Source of the DNA: Apricaphanius iberus
Taxonomy: Eukaryota; Chordata; Actinopteri; Cyprinodontiformes; Aphaniidae
DNA: 64,000 nt
NCBI GenBank assembly: GCA_028564705.1
Contig: JAPXFQ010002841.1
Location: forward strand, 143,501-207,500
Direction of reading: 5' to 3'
The translations under genes were made by a program, and so were the position numbers. Each line of letters opens with the position of its first letter. Positions within the stretch are counted from its first letter, which is position 1. The notes under the pieces are model-generated. The model was not told the origin of the DNA. It saw nothing but the letters and a program-made list of their open reading frames with translations, and ran no database searches. Below, in pieces: positions 24,135-40,258 of the stretch.

Positions 24135-27100
24135 CCATCCATCCATCCATCATCTTCCGCTTATCCGGGGTTAGGTCGCGGGGGCAGTAACCTAAGCAAA
24201 GAGGCCCAGACTTCCCTCTCCCCGGCAACTTGGGCCAGCTCCTCGGGAGGAATCCCGAGGCGTTCCCAGGCCAGCTGGGAGACATAATCCCTCCAGCGGG
24301 TCCTGGGTCTTCCCCTGGGTCTCCTCCCGGTGGGACGTGCCCAGAACACCTCACCAGGGAGGCGTCCAGGAGGCATCCTGACCAGATGCCCAAGCCACCT
24401 CAACTGGCTCCTCTCGATGTGGAGGAGCAGCGGCTCTACTCTGAGGCCCCTCCGGATGACCGAGCTTCTCACCCTATCTCTAAGGGAGAGCCCAGCCACC
24501 CTATGGAGGAAACTCATTTCAGCCGCCTGTATCCACGATCTCGTTCTTTCGGTCACCACCCAGCGTTCGTGACCATAGATGAGGGTAGGAACGTAGATCG
24601 ACCGGTAAATTGAGAGCTTTGCCTTTCGGCTCAGCTCTCTCTTCACCACGACAGACCGGTACAGCGTCCGTATAATTGCAGACGCCTTACCATTCCGTCC
24701 ATCGATCTCCCGCTCCATTTTTCCCTCATTCGTGAACAAGACCCCCAGATACCTAAACTCCCCCACTTGAGGAAGGACCTCATCCCCGACCCGGAGAAGG
24801 CACTCTACCCTTTTCCGGCTCAAGACCATGGTCTCGGATTTGGAGGTGCTGATCCTCATCCCAGCCGCTTCACACTCTGCTGCGAACCGCTCCAACGAGA
24901 GCTGTAGATCACGTTCAGATGAAGCCAACAAGACCACATCATCTGCGAAAAGCAGAGACCCGATCCTGAGGTCACCAAAACGGATCGCCTCAACACCTTG
25001 GCTGCGCCTAGAAATCCTGTCCATAAACATTATGAACAGGACCGGTGACAAAGGGCAACCTTGGCGGAGTCCAGCTCTCACCAGAAATGAGTCCGACTTA
25101 CTGCCGGCAATGCGAACCAGACTCTGACACCGTTCATATAGGGACCTAACAGCCCGTATCAAAGGGTCTGGTACCCCATACTCCCGGAGTACCCTCCACA
25201 GGACACCCCGAGGGACACGGTCGAATGCCTTCTCCAAGTCCACAAAGCACATGTAGACCGGTTGGGCGAACTCCCACGCACCCTCCAGGACCCTGCCGAG
25301 GGTGTAGAGCTGGTCCAGTTTTCCACGGCCAGGACGAAAATCGCATTGTTCCTCCTGGATCCGAGGTTCGACTATCCGTCGGACCCTCCTCTCCAGGACC
25401 CCCGAATAGACCTTACCAGGGAGGCTCAGAAGTGTGATCCCCCTATAGTTGGAACACACTCTGTGGTCCCCCTTTTTAAAGAGGGGGACCACCACCCCGG
25501 TCTGCCAATCCAAGGGAACTGCCCCCGATGTCCACGCAATATAGCAGAGCCGCGTCAACCAACACAGCCCTACAACATCCAGAGTCTTGAGGAACTCCGG
25601 CTGAATCTCATCCACCCCCGGTGCCTTGCCACCAAGGAGCTTTTTAACAACCTCAGTGACTTCAGCACCAGAGATTGGAGAGCCCGTACCAGAGTCCTCA
25701 GAATCTGCTTCCAAACAGGAAGGCGTGTCGGTGGGATTGAGGAGGTCTTCGAAGTATTCCATCCACCGACCCAAAACGTCCTGCGTTGAGGTCAGCAGCT
25801 CACCGCCCCCACTGTAAACAGTTTTGGTGGCAGACAGTTTCCCCCCCCTGAGCTGATGCCGGATGGTGGACCAGAATCGCTTCGAAGCCATACGGAAGTC
25901 GTTCTCCATGGTCTCTCCAAACTCCTCCCACGCCTGAGTTTTTGCCTCAGCGACCGTCCGAGCCGCACTCCGCTTGGCCTGTCGGTACCTATCAGCTGCT
26001 TCCGGAGTCCCACAGGCTAAAAAAGCCCGATAGGACTCCTTCTTTAGCTTGACAGCATCCCTCACCGCTGGTGTCCACCATCGGGTTCGAGGGTTGCCGC
26101 CGCGACAGGCACCGACTACCTTACGGCCACAACTACGGTCAGCCGCTTCGACAATGGAGGCACGGAACATGGCCCATTCAGACTCAATGTCCCCCGCCTC
26201 CCCCGGGACGTGTTTGAAGTTCTGCCGGAGGTGAGAGTTGAAGCCCCTTCTGACAGGAGACTCCGCCAGACGTTCCCAGCAGACCCTCACAATACGTTTG
26301 GGCCTGCCAGGTCTGTCCGGCGTCCTCCCCCACCACCGGAGCCGACTCACCACCAGGTAGTGGTCGGTGGATAGCTCCGCCCCTCTCTTCACCCGAGTGT
26401 CCAAAACATGCGGCCGCAGGTCCGATGAAACGACAACCAGGTCGATCATTGAGCTGCGGCCTAGGGTGTCCTGGTGCCAAGTGCACACATGAACACCCTT
26501 ATGCTTGTACATGGTGTTTGTTATGGACAATCCATGACGAGCACAGAAGTCCAACAACAAAACACCGCTCGGGTTCAGAACGGGGGGGCCATACCGCCCA
26601 ACCACGCCTCTCCAGGTCTCACTGTCACTGCCCACGTGAGCGTTGAAATCCCCCAGCAGAATGAGGGAGTCCCCAGAAGGAGCACCCTCCAGCACCCCCT
26701 CCAAGGACTCCAAGAAGGGTGGGTAATCTGCACTACCGTTTGGTGCATAAGCACAAACAATAGTCAGAACCCGTCCCCCCACCCGCAGGCGGAGGGAGGC
26801 TACCCTCTCATTCACCGGGGTAAACCCCAACGTATAGGCGCCGAGATGGGGGGCAACAAGTATGCCCACCCCAGCTCGGCGCCTCTCACCGGGGGAAACG
26901 CCAGAGTGGAAGAGAGTCCAACCCCTCTCGAGGAGACGGGTTCCAGAGCCAGAGCCATGCGTCGAGGCAAGGCCGACGATGTCCAGTCGGAACCTTTCAA
27001 CCTCGCACACCAGCTCCGGCTCCTTCCCCGCCAGAGAGGTGACGTTCCACGTCCCAAGACCCAGCTTCTGCAGTCGAGGATCGGACCGCCAAGGTCCCCG

Positions 27101-27353
27101 CCTTCGGCCACCGCCCATCTTGCATTGCACCCGACCCCTATGGCCCCTCCCACAGGTGGTGAGCTCATCGGAAGGGGGGCCCATGTTTCCTCTTCGGGCT
27201 AAGCCCGGTCGGGCCCCATAGGTAAAGGCCCGGCCACCAGGCGCTCGCCAACGTGCCCCACCTCCAGGCCTGGCTCCAGAGTGGGGCCCCGGTGACCCGC
27301 GTCCGGGCGAGGGAACACTTGGTCCAACGCTGTCATTCATCATAGGGGTTTTA
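24135..27353 (-). mobile_element. RTE-like LINE, nearly full length, minus strand
   Basis: A perfect 10-bp duplication ATTTATAAAT flanks the element (24125-24134 and 27354-27363). On the minus strand it starts AACCCCTATGATGAATG, with its ORF ATG within about 10 bases of the 5' border. It ends with GGATAAGCGGAAGATGATGG and a (GGAT)n tail instead of poly-A. Such a tail and a very short 3' UTR fit RTE-clade LINEs, although I cannot exclude another clade. The single ORF is uninterrupted. GC content is far higher than in the surrounding intron. It lies in the sense orientation of grin2a. Confidence 0.9.
24161..27343 (-). CDS. LINE polyprotein: AP endonuclease and reverse transcriptase, 1060 aa
   Basis: An intact 1060-residue frame. 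The first 90 residues are Gly/Pro/Arg-rich. Residues about 95-340 are an apurinic-type endonuclease: [30 protein letters not shown], and [13 protein letters not shown]. The reverse transcriptase occupies about 500-830: [60 protein letters not shown] and the catalytic [12 protein letters not shown]. The C-terminus is Arg-rich ([18 protein letters not shown]). It would nick target DNA and reverse transcribe the element RNA. One oddity is that the usual catalytic Glu block (QET) reads ASTH here. The start chosen is the first ATG at the element's 5' border, followed by a second ATG codon. Confidence 0.92.
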   Translation of the reverse strand: MMNDSVGPSVPSPGRGSPGPHSGARPGGGARWRAPGGRAFTYGARPGLARRGNMGPPSDELTTCGRGHRGRVQCKMGGGRRRGPWRSDPRLQKLGLGTWNVTSLAGKEPELVCEVERFRLDIVGLASTHGSGSGTRLLERGWTLFHSGVSPGERRRAGVGILVAPHLGAYTLGFTPVNERVASLRLRVGGRVLTIVCAYAPNGSADYPPFLESLEGVLEGAPSGDSLILLGDFNAHVGSDSETWRGVVGRYGPPVLNPSGVLLLDFCARHGLSITNTMYKHKGVHVCTWHQDTLGRSSMIDLVVVSSDLRPHVLDTRVKRGAELSTDHYLVVSRLRWWGRTPDRPGRPKRIVRVCWERLAESPVRRGFNSHLRQNFKHVPGEAGDIESEWAMFRASIVEAADRSCGRKVVGACRGGNPRTRWWTPAVRDAVKLKKESYRAFLACGTPEAADRYRQAKRSAARTVAEAKTQAWEEFGETMENDFRMASKRFWSTIRHQLRGGKLSATKTVYSGGGELLTSTQDVLGRWMEYFEDLLNPTDTPSCLEADSEDSGTGSPISGAEVTEVVKKLLGGKAPGVDEIQPEFLKTLDVVGLCWLTRLCYIAWTSGAVPLDWQTGVVVPLFKKGDHRVCSNYRGITLLSLPGKVYSGVLERRVRRIVEPRIQEEQCDFRPGRGKLDQLYTLGRVLEGAWEFAQPVYMCFVDLEKAFDRVPRGVLWRVLREYGVPDPLIRAVRSLYERCQSLVRIAGSKSDSFLVRAGLRQGCPLSPVLFIMFMDRISRRSQGVEAIRFGDLRIGSLLFADDVVLLASSERDLQLSLERFAAECEAAGMRISTSKSETMVLSRKRVECLLRVGDEVLPQVGEFRYLGVLFTNEGKMEREIDGRNGKASAIIRTLYRSVVVKRELSRKAKLSIYRSIYVPTLIYGHERWVVTERTRSWIQAAEMSFLHRVAGLSLRDRVRSSVIRRGLRVEPLLLHIERSQLRWLGHLVRMPPGRLPGEVFWARPTGRRPRGRPRTRWRDYVSQLAWERLGIPPEELAQVAGEREVWASLLRLLPPRPNPG

Positions 27354-27363
27354 ATTTATAAAT

Positions 27364-28650
27364 TAAATCTGCAATTTCAGGTGTTGGTGAAAAAACAAAA
27401 CAGTATAGAACCTGGTGATAGGGGCTTTTTTTTTTCATCTGGCTTTGCACATCCTTATTTTCTTAACTTTGGAGATGCAGCCAATACCACACCCAGAGAG
27501 AGAGAGATTTTTTTGATTGAGCAATTCAACAATTGTTACACACACATCACCTGTGGTGTCACAGCACGTCAAAGAGGAAAGGAGCAAGCTCTATCAAGCA
27601 TCACCCAATTGTATTTTGGTTGTGGACATTTCAGAGGTGAAGGATTGATACGCTCTTCCAATATAGCAACTGTAAATGGGAGCGGCCTGTTTGCACAGAC
27701 CAATCTCCCAGATTTGCTCAATATAAATGCAAGTTGATTGACAGCAGAAACTCAAATTCTATTGGCTAAATAAAATACTGGTCAGTGTGAAATGCAATGG
27801 GTGTGTGAAAGGTAGTTGGGACTTTGAAAGAATAACAAATTTTTTGGAGCACCAGCCATATATTTTAGTATTGAACCACACTATCATTTATGGTTTATAA
27901 ATCTTTGATACATAAATATATTCTCCACACAGAAGCTTTAAAATTATTTATAAGAAATGTGCTTACTCTACATTCCTCTGTGAGTATAGTGCATCTGAAG
28001 TGGTAGCATAAAAGACAACACTGTTTATTATTATGTCAGAACCAGTGAATTTACCTGAAACTGTAAAAGTGGTCTACATTACAGCCAAGTGCTGCTAAAG
28101 ACTAGATGCTAATCAACTATTTTGCACTATTCCAACTAATTTCTCCAAAACATCTATCTCCATATAATACCCTTATCATTGTAACCCTCTTTTGCCTTAT
28201 TTTTCTTTCTTTTCGTGGCATGTGATTGTTTTAAGGTGGAGCTGTAAGGTCAGAAGAGGACAAGTATTTCAAATCAGTTCACTGATTAGACATTTCTAGC
28301 CCACTGGGGAAATTTTGATTGCCAAAGCACTTTTATTGAATAAATTGCCAGTGAGACAGTTTTCAGGATTGCATCGTGTATACGAATCTTACTGCAAAGA
28401 CCTTGAAAACAGAGCAACAGAATGCTGGAAATCGATTTCTGTGTCAAAGCTCTTTATTTAAATCTTTTCTGTATGAACACTAGGGAAAGTCAAATTCTAA
28501 TATATAAATGGGTCCCACGGCATTCTATGAAAATAGAAGGACAGCCTAAAACTCTGCATGGTTGCCAACGTATCGGCTCAGTGCATTTCATATAAACTAT
28601 TGAAATAAGAAACTTCCTTGTATACATGTTTTTAAGAGTTTAAATGAAGG
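27364..28650. other. intron, no feature recognised
   Basis: One 118-codon frame at 27381-27737 has no recognisable similarity and begins in low-complexity sequence. Otherwise nothing is seen. Confidence 0.4.
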
Positions 28651-28720
28651 CAACTGGAGTTTTCTTGTCTTGAAAAGGTTTTGTCTCTCATCCAAGAGGC
28701 TTCTTCAGTTAAAAGTGATC
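28650..28720 (-). repeat. short fragment of a dispersed fish repeat
   Basis: The minus strand contains CTGAAGAAGCCTCTTGGATG followed by AGAGACAAAACC, a sequence I know as part of an abundant teleost repeat. Family not assigned. Confidence 0.4.
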
Positions 28721-29959
28721 AACAAATTAATTTGTTGGTAAAACCCTTACTTTACTAATTTACAGCTTTTATATTTATTTTTTTTCCAATGCATATACAT
28801 CAGGGTTTTACGAAATGTATATTTTTATACTCTACTATTAGTTGTACATATGCATAATGAGTGAAATTATAATACACCAGAGCAATTTCACTCTATGGTG
28901 TCATCACCAGTCTCGCATTTCATTGGCCAGCACACCAGCCGTCAATTCGACTACCAATGGGAGTTATAGTATTATAATTCTGGGAGTGTTAAAGAGCACT
29001 TGTTTCTGTTTTTCTGGTTGTGTAAAAGTACATACTTACTTTGGATAATGAAAAGATAAATCAAAAAGACAAGCTGAACTCCCCACTAATGTGTAAAGAT
29101 AATGCCTCGATATTCAGCCTTGTTCTGTTTATTCCGTCAATGATTATTTTTGTCTGGCCCATTCCCTTGCCTTTCTTGATATTTTGCTTCCCACACTCCT
29201 ATTTTATTCCTGTCTTTACCTAAACTGTCAGCCTGGCCTATATCTCTCCACCTGTTGTCATGTACCATCTTGTACGTCTTGGCATTTCACTAGTCCTCAG
29301 TTGCCCCCCCTTCCAGATTAAGTAATCCTTTTTCTGTCAACCCCCTCCTCTCTGACTGCCTGGTGTCAAAGCTCGTGACATCATGCTTTCCCTTGTAGCA
29401 CCACCTCATACATCTGAAACTGTGTCCGTAGGAAATCTCTGCCCTTTTCTCTTGTTTTTTTTTCTTATTTGTTTCTCTACATCTGGTTTGACCTTTGCCT
29501 TTTGCATTTAAAATGTTCTTTCTCATAGCATGACTAACTTTATCCCTTTTTTCATCTAAGATGTTTTATGCATGTTTAAAGAAAGAAAGTTAAAAAAAGT
29601 ACCATTAAAAACATATCTACACTGGACAAATATATATTTAGGAGACATATATTGTGAAAGTTGTCCCAGAGAGAGAGACAGCTAGCATGCAGGTGACTTT
29701 TTTTAGCTTAATCAAAACACAGATAGATGGCTTCTTAACTGTTTTTTGTATACCGTACAGCAGCATAATAGCTCAACACTCAACATAGCGTGTTACTAAT
29801 AGTAACTACTGTTACTGTGGTCCCAGCTCTCTTCAGTTCATTAACCAGATTTTCCAGTGTAGTCTCTGGGCTGTTTCCGCATCGTTTTCAAGATCCTGTG
29901 TACACTATGAGGTGAGATCTTACATCAATCCATTTTCTAATATTTTGCTTTAACAGTTA
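28721..29959. other. intron, no feature recognised
   Basis: Mixed AT-rich and CT-rich sequence. No exon or repeat borders found. Confidence 0.4.
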
Positions 29960-30185
29960 ATTTCTTCTCACCAAGCTGTTTGTCTATTGTAGATTGCTTC
30001 ATCCTGGTATTGTGCAGGTGTACAGTCTTGTCCCTGCTGTCTTTGGACTGCTATCTGGTCTTGGCTATGGTGAGGCTGGAGTCTGACTGTTTGAAGGCCT
30101 AGATAGGTGTCTTTTATAAAGATAATTAGGTAAAAAGATGCCATTAATACTGGTAACCACTGGAGGACAGAAGAGCTTCTTAAAG
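29960..30185 (-). repeat. Tc1-like 5' leader fragment, minus strand
   Basis: The plus strand carries TTGTCCCTGCTGTCTTTGGA, TGGTCTTGGCTATGGTGAG and AGTCTGACTGTTTGAAGGCC in the order of the reverse-complemented leader and N-terminus of a fish Tc1 element. Heavily decayed. Confidence 0.55.
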
Positions 30186-30234
30186 AAGTAAAAGGTCTGG
30201 GAGGGCCAGAATTCTTGTTGGTATGTGCTAAATG

Positions 30235-30605
30235 ACTGCAAGGCTGCTCAAACACTGAGCTGTTTGAAAGCAAAACTTAAAGCTTTTATTTTTAGAGCTG
30301 TCTTTGAGTATACAATTATGATGCTTAATTTATCTCTAATGTTTGTTCTAATGATTTTCATTCTTATGTTTTTCGTTTTTCAAGCTTAATTGCTGTTTTT
30401 TCATGCTTTTATGATTAATTGCTGCTTTTTTACTTTCTCTTATGTTGTGCTTTTTATGCTTTTTGTGTGTTGTGTTTTTTGTGCTTTATTCTTAATTGCC
30501 GTTTTTACTTTACATGTTTTTATCATGTGTTTTATTTCTTTACCACAAAAACAAGTAAAGCACCTTCTTGTTGAAAGTGTGCTATAGAAATAAAATTACC
30601 TTGCC
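30235..30605 (+). repeat. 3' end of an L2-like LINE
   Basis: A C-terminal LINE peptide (LKAFIFRAVFEYTIM) precedes a T-rich 3' UTR that ends AAGTAAAGCACCTTCTTGTT and GTGCTATAGAAATAAAATTA, the usual 3' end of fish L2 elements. The rest of the element is missing. Confidence 0.65.
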
Positions 30606-32296
30606 TTTCCTAAATACCTATTTTCTGCACCATTATACAAATACTTTCTTTAAAAGAATCATAAAATGTTATTTGCTGTTTTTTGTGTGTGTGTATTTTA
30701 ATTGTCCCTCACAGCTTAAGTATGTTCCACGATGAAAATTACAGAGCACTCTCATCTGTTTAAGTTTGCAAAATCGGTGGCTGCCAAATATGTTTTTGAC
30801 CCACTGTACATTTACAAATATAAGATCTACATTCCGATTTTAAGAAAGATCAGGTCACTTCATAATATTTTCACCGTAATTCATAAAACAGGCAATAAAA
30901 AAGTTTTTTTTAAGGGAATATATGTGAAAGCCAATGGTATGTCACTTCAAGCTAGTTAGTATTTAGCTTTTTCAGGCTGACCTATTGCTTAACAAACCTA
31001 AGTAACCGAAAACTACTTAGCTGGCGTCAAATTGGTAACATATCAAGCGAGAAATTAGACAGCTTTACAGCTCTGTACATTTCGGAAGTTGAGTACCCTT
31101 TAGGATTTCCCCATGTTGTAGTGAGAATTATCTGTTGTCACCAGGTTTTTCCCCTCTGTAGTGTTACAGCTGAAAGACTACTCTGGATATGGGACTTCAG
31201 GCTTACAGTGGATGGTAGAAATGTAAGAAATCAGATAGTGATTAGAAGGACACATATACCACCCTTAGACCTGGAAGTCATTCCTGTGCAAATATAGCTA
31301 CTAGAAGTATTAGTAATGTAAGATTAACCACAATAGCTGTTTTCTGTGAAGGCATAGCCCTGTTTCTTCAGGCTACTACAACATGGAGTTTGACATCAAC
31401 AGCAAATAGCAAGCTGATGGTATTATAGCAAAAGTGATCTACATTATCTTTTTTTTTAAAAGTCAGTCTGTCAGCATCATAGATATAAAACATATTGGCA
31501 ATGTTCTGGAAATCTCACAGGTTAAGTCTACTTGGTCTAGAGAGAAAACACAAAGCAACGACTTTTAGTTAATGATGCTAAATGTTTAAAATAATAGTGG
31601 ACATTGACTTTTTAGATTACCAAATAAAGTAAAATAATATAAACCTTTTGATTTTTCCTTTAAAGGCATAAATATTATTTTCTTTTGTCGCATAATACAG
31701 AGGATTTAACCTCTGTTGTAGATTTTTAATGTGCAGGAAATTATATCTCTTTGATTCTGGCTTTTTTTGTTTGTTTGTTAGAATAAATCCTTGTTTTATT
31801 TGACTAAAGAACCTTTTTTTTTTAAGACAGTTTTATTCTCAAGTTTCCGAAAAGAGGAAAAAAAAAAAGTGTGCTTTATATGTGTTTTCACAGAATTTTT
31901 TATTGAAGCTGAGCATGAACAAAATAAGCATATTATTTTCATCAAGAAATGCACCCAAGATTGTACAGACTCCCAACTCCCAATCTGCATGTTGTTATCT
32001 AGTTCTAGGTGCTTCACACCAGAGTCTCCAAAAGTCTCTAATATGACCAGAGAGAAGTCACCATATTTGTTGGTAGTCACTTTTCTCCAAACAAGTTGCT
32101 AAAAGGATGTCAAAAGTCTTTAATAAATATAACTGCAAAATTTGGGAATTGTAAACACTGAGAACATGATAATGCAGTGTCTTAACTTGCCTCACTCTGA
32201 CAACACTGCTCTCTCTCTCGCACACAGCTCTAGTTTGTTTGTTTAATTATTTATTTGGTTTTGAAAACATGACCTCCTTGTCAAAAGTAATAAAAT
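30606..32296. other. intron, no feature recognised
   Basis: AT-rich. Frames at 31791-32102 on both strands are unrelated to known families as far as I can tell. Confidence 0.4.
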
Positions 32297-32299
32297 GCC

Positions 32300-32412
32300 T
32301 TTGAATTAGACACAGGGCTGTGTTCATGCTGTCGCTGCGCGCTTCCAGCAGATAGCAGGAGACCTTGGAGCTCCTACGCGAGGGTGAGCCGCTTGTGAGC
32401 TCTCTGACACTG
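32300..32412. repeat. copy 1 of an unclassified repeat shared with 62275-62425
   Basis: Blocks GAGCTCCTACGCGAGGGTGA and TTGTGAGCTCTCTGA match TCCTGCGCGAGGGCAG and CGTGAGCTCTCTGA at 62370-62415, with similar spacing and flanking CTGTCGCTGCGCGCTTCCA versus TGTCGCTATGCTGTTCCA. The repeat class is unknown. Confidence 0.5.
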
Positions 32413-32424
32413 GAGTGGAAAATA

Positions 32425-32640
32425 GGCAAGGCAAGGCAATTTTATTTGTATTGCATACTTTCAACACAAGGTAACTCAAGTTGCTTAACATGATTCGGTG
32501 ATAAAGAAAAAAAACATATGAAGTAAAAACAGCAAAAGTATAGAAATAAAAAACAGAAAATATGAGAATCAGTAAACGAAAACATTTACCATTTGATTAA
32601 AAACAGCAATTTAGGAAAAGCATAGAAATAAAATTTATGT
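32425..32640 (-). repeat. L2-like LINE 3' end fragment, minus strand
   Basis: GGCAAGGCAAGGCAATTTTA followed by TTTGTATTGCAT is the reverse complement of the usual fish L2 3' end (compare 30560-30605). The rest is an A-rich tail of UTR sequence. Confidence 0.6.
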
Positions 32641-34440
32641 TCGTCTTTTTCTTTGCAAATATAGCTATCAGGTGGAAACACCCTACACCAAGCATGCACC
32701 AGTATCCACAGCCAGTACAACTCAAAACAGCCATTTCAACAACAAACAGACAGCAGGCCTAACAAACAAACTCAAGGTGGTGTTGGATTTCTTAAAAATA
32801 AAGTTATGGTCTATCTGGTTATATTGTGAGTATTAAATTAATAGTTATTGAATTATCAATTTATTATTCCTTCACATTATTTATATCAATGGGGCACCAA
32901 TCAGTTTTAAACTGGTAAAAATATACATTAAAGATAAACTATCACTTTTTTATACCTAATTATCAATGATTTACCAGATATAATTTGTCTGAAGGGTAAG
33001 CCCTATTGCAGTGATTCAAACACACACACTTAAAAATAAAAGCAAAACAAAATTTGATTCCACACAAATTGGGGGTTGTTTACTAATTAGGAAAAACACA
33101 GTAACTTCAACACCGATCGTACACAATCAAAACTAAGCTTACTCAAGAAAACACAGTAAACTTCAAACACAAATGTGATTAATGGAAAGTTTACAGCAGC
33201 ATGCATGGATAAAATAAAAGAGGAATCCTAGTTTTGCCACTCAGACTTTCAAACAAATTGGATTGGCCCAATCTCTCAGTGTTCACGAAGAACTTCACGC
33301 TCATACAAGGCGTGATCAGAGAGAGGGAGCAGCTGGTCGCACAGCTTTTTGAACTTCGCGGGGGGGAGGGACCCCATCGCTCACAGCTGCTCATTCATCC
33401 ATTCAGAGATGCAGAAAGTCCAGAATGGGCTGGCGAGTTGGCATTGGGACCAACCGACGTGTCGGGGCTAATTGAACGCCAGCCCTTCAGGAGTGAGATC
33501 AGAGAGAGAGAGAGAGACTGTTCTTGATCGGCAAAGTTGCGGCGGTGTTGCACTGTTTTTCGTCCTGAGGTCTGACGTTCCTGCTCTAGATGAAGCGGCA
33601 GGAAACCAGTGCTTGGAATGCTGGGGTCATTCATAATCATAGAGCCTTTTGATATAATTTAGTATATTCAGGGGTCAGAACCAACAGTATAGCTGGGCGG
33701 TATACCGAGAATTTACCGACATCAAAATGTATGACTGTTATTGACGTCATTTTTGCCTGTTCTGTAAAATTCGGTATGTAAAAAAAAAAAAAAAAGATGT
33801 GTTTTAGTTTAGCGGTGCTCCTGGCCCGTTTAGAAATGAGCGGTTCCTTGAGTCATGTGATCATTCACAGTCATGTAACATACAGAGGGGGAAAGGGCTG
33901 CTAACGCAGCAACTGTGCAGCTACATTTAACAAGAGTTTAGACTCATCTACCGACTGTTTCCCAGAAAAATGTGAGTAGAAAAAAATAAGGTGACTTTTT
34001 ATGGTCTTGTCAGATACATAGAGTCTAACGTTGAGGATGTATGTTTGTTACTGCAGCAACGGAACTGCTGCCAAACCAGAGCGTTTGTAGCCCAACAGCC
34101 CCGCCCACCCAGGTCCTGCTCAGGCGGAGCAGATATTAACCCCAATGAGCTGCTGCGGTTTTTGATACAGCGCTTGAAGCCGCTCCCTTTTCCCACCTGT
34201 GCTCCGATATAAAATGTTTTCTGTCTAAGAAAATGACTTCATACTACAATCACAGCTTTCACTCAGCCCCTATCACTTCTTCACCTCGTATGGTCTGTTT
34301 AATCACTTCTGAGTTTAAACTGGACTCTAAATAAAGAAAGAAGTGGGAATCAAACACTGAATTAAAAGGTTGTTTGAAGCTGTTCAATAGCAAGAAGCCA
34401 TCATATAAAAATACATCAAGGCAGCAAGAGGAGGAGCTTA
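32641..34440. other. intron with a GC-richer unassigned patch and a possible DNA-transposon scrap
   Basis: The 33290-33640 patch is GC-richer than its surroundings, with a (GA)n run at 33503-33520, and has no frame I recognise. At 33690 the words GTATAGCTGGGCGGTATACC resemble a fish DNA-transposon end, without a partner. Confidence 0.35.
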
Positions 34441-35180
34441 GTTGCTTAATGGTTCAGTCAAGGTTGATTTGGTTTAACTCAGGGAATACATACATTTTCT
34501 CTATGTAGGTGTTGATTTGGGAAGACAAGGGTAGTGCGTTCCGTACTGAAGTATAGACTGAACGTCTGATTGTTAGAATTTTTTCACTGAAAAAGCTTGC
34601 AAATTCATTGCAGACCCTAGTGAAGTTTAGTTCAGGAGCTACTATCATTCGAGGATTAGTTAGTCTCTCAACTGTTGCAAACACAATCCGCACATTATTA
34701 ATATTACTGTTAATGATTTCAGAAAAGGGAGTTTGCATGTTCTCCCCGTACATGCGTGGGTTCCCTCCGGGTACTCTGGCTTCCTCCCACATTCCAAAAA
34801 CATGACTGTCAGGTTAATTGATCACTGTAAATTGTCCTTAGGTGTGAGTGTGTGCATGGTTGTTTGTCCTGTTTGTCCTGCCCTGTGATGGACTGGCGAC
34901 CTGTCCAGGGTGCACCCCGCCTCTCGCCCGTTGACAGCTGGAGATAGGCACCAGCACCCCCGCGACCCATAAAGGATTAAGCGGTTAAGAAAATGGATGG
35001 ATGGATTTCAGAAAAAAACAATTCCCTTGCATCTTTCAAAGTTAAGCGGTATTTGTTTAGCCTGTCTTTGTAGATCTCATACTGAACCTCAATTTCTTTT
35101 GTCGTTTATTTTGCCTGGATTCCTCGTTTTAAACTTGGCTGGCTTAACCCCAACATTCCATGGTTCCTGGTCCTATTATT
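34441..35180 (-). pseudogene. L2-like LINE ORF remnant, minus strand, split by a SINE
   Basis: Minus-strand pieces read LKDARELFFSEI (35000-35060), then after the SINE IINSNINNVRIVFATVERL and NEFASFFSEKILTIR (34560-34715). This is the segment between endonuclease and reverse transcriptase in fish L2 LINEs. The rest of the ORF is absent or decayed. Confidence 0.7.
34727..35003 (+). mobile_element. tRNA-type fish SINE copy, 12-bp target duplication
   Basis: A perfect GATTTCAGAAAA duplication (34715-34726 and 35004-35015) brackets a 277-bp copy. It begins GGGAGTTTGCATGTTCTCCC, has CGGGTACTCTGGCTTCCTCC and GACTGGCGACCTGTCCAGGG, and ends GGATTAAGCGGTTAAGAAAA then (TGGA)n. The tRNA head is truncated. 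It interrupts an L2 ORF, which confirms true mobility. Confidence 0.88.
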
Positions 35181-38344
<3,164 letters not shown>

Positions 38345-38470
38345 CTTTTCCTTGTGCCAGATTTCTGTTAAAGCCAAGAGGACTGATGTACTCAAACATG
38401 AAGACAGCCATTGCAGTCACCAGTAGGAGCATCACAAACATCATCACCCACACTGATGCACTGAATGGCT
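38345..38470 (-). CDS. grin2a: grin2a exon: pre-M1 and M1 transmembrane helix
   Basis: A 126-bp exon begins AG after a TTTTTTCAG acceptor and ends GGAAAAG before GTGAGC. The 41 full codons start [14 protein letters not shown], continue through a hydrophobic helix of about 22 residues (M1), then read [17 protein letters not shown]. The last part is a good paralogue marker: GluN2A has NRNLAKGKAPHGPSF, whereas GluN2B has NRCLADGREPGGPSF. The preceding Glu is split between this exon and the upstream one, giving the AFLEPFSA motif of the family. Confidence 0.97.
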
Positions 38471-39811
<1,341 letters not shown>

Positions 39812-40140
39812 CTATTTCAAGAATTGGAATTGGAAGGATTGATGAGAAATGGATAGATGTGATTTAAAAAAAGATGGATGAAAAGTATCAAGGAGAAGGG
39901 GATGGAGAACAAAAAGAGATTATTAAAATTAAATTTGAATGATCTCACTAGCATTGCACATAAAATAGGCTTTTATTTACTTAAACTCCTAAAACCTAAA
40001 TCTATAAAACATACAGTTTTATCCTAATGCATCCAAAATATAATTGAAAAGATCATTTCAGTAATTCGGTTGAAGAAGTAAAACTCCTAGGATTATTACA
40101 CACAGAGTGATTAATTTGAAGTGGATATTGCAGAGAGGGG
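39812..40140. other. intron, no feature recognised
   Basis: AT-rich intron sequence next to the S1 exon. Confidence 0.5.
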
Positions 40141-40154
40141 GAGAGACATTCAGC

Positions 40155-40258
40155 AAATATCCACAGGGTGGGAGTCGAACTCGAACACCCGCTTCGAGGG
40201 GTTAGGCCTCTGAACATGGGGCACCCGTCTTAACCAATACGCGACGCGACACCCAGGC
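40155..40258 (-). repeat. tRNA-like SINE head fragment, minus strand
   Basis: Read on the minus strand, it has GGGTGTCGCGTCGCGTATTGG near the start and GTGTTCGAGTTCGACTCCCA near the end. These are tRNA-like A-box and B-box positions, but with an over-long middle. A functional tRNA cannot be folded convincingly, so a SINE or tRNA pseudogene is more likely. Confidence 0.45.

Noticed and set aside
26474..27202. 242-codon plus-strand frame
   Set aside because: Shadow of the LINE ORF on the opposite strand; high GC removes stops.
27381..27737. 118-codon plus-strand frame after the LINE
   Set aside because: Starts in low-complexity sequence, with no motif and no sign of a partner exon.
40155..40258. 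Functional tRNA gene
   Set aside because: Box-like motifs are present but the spacing is too long and acceptor and anticodon stems cannot be paired convincingly.
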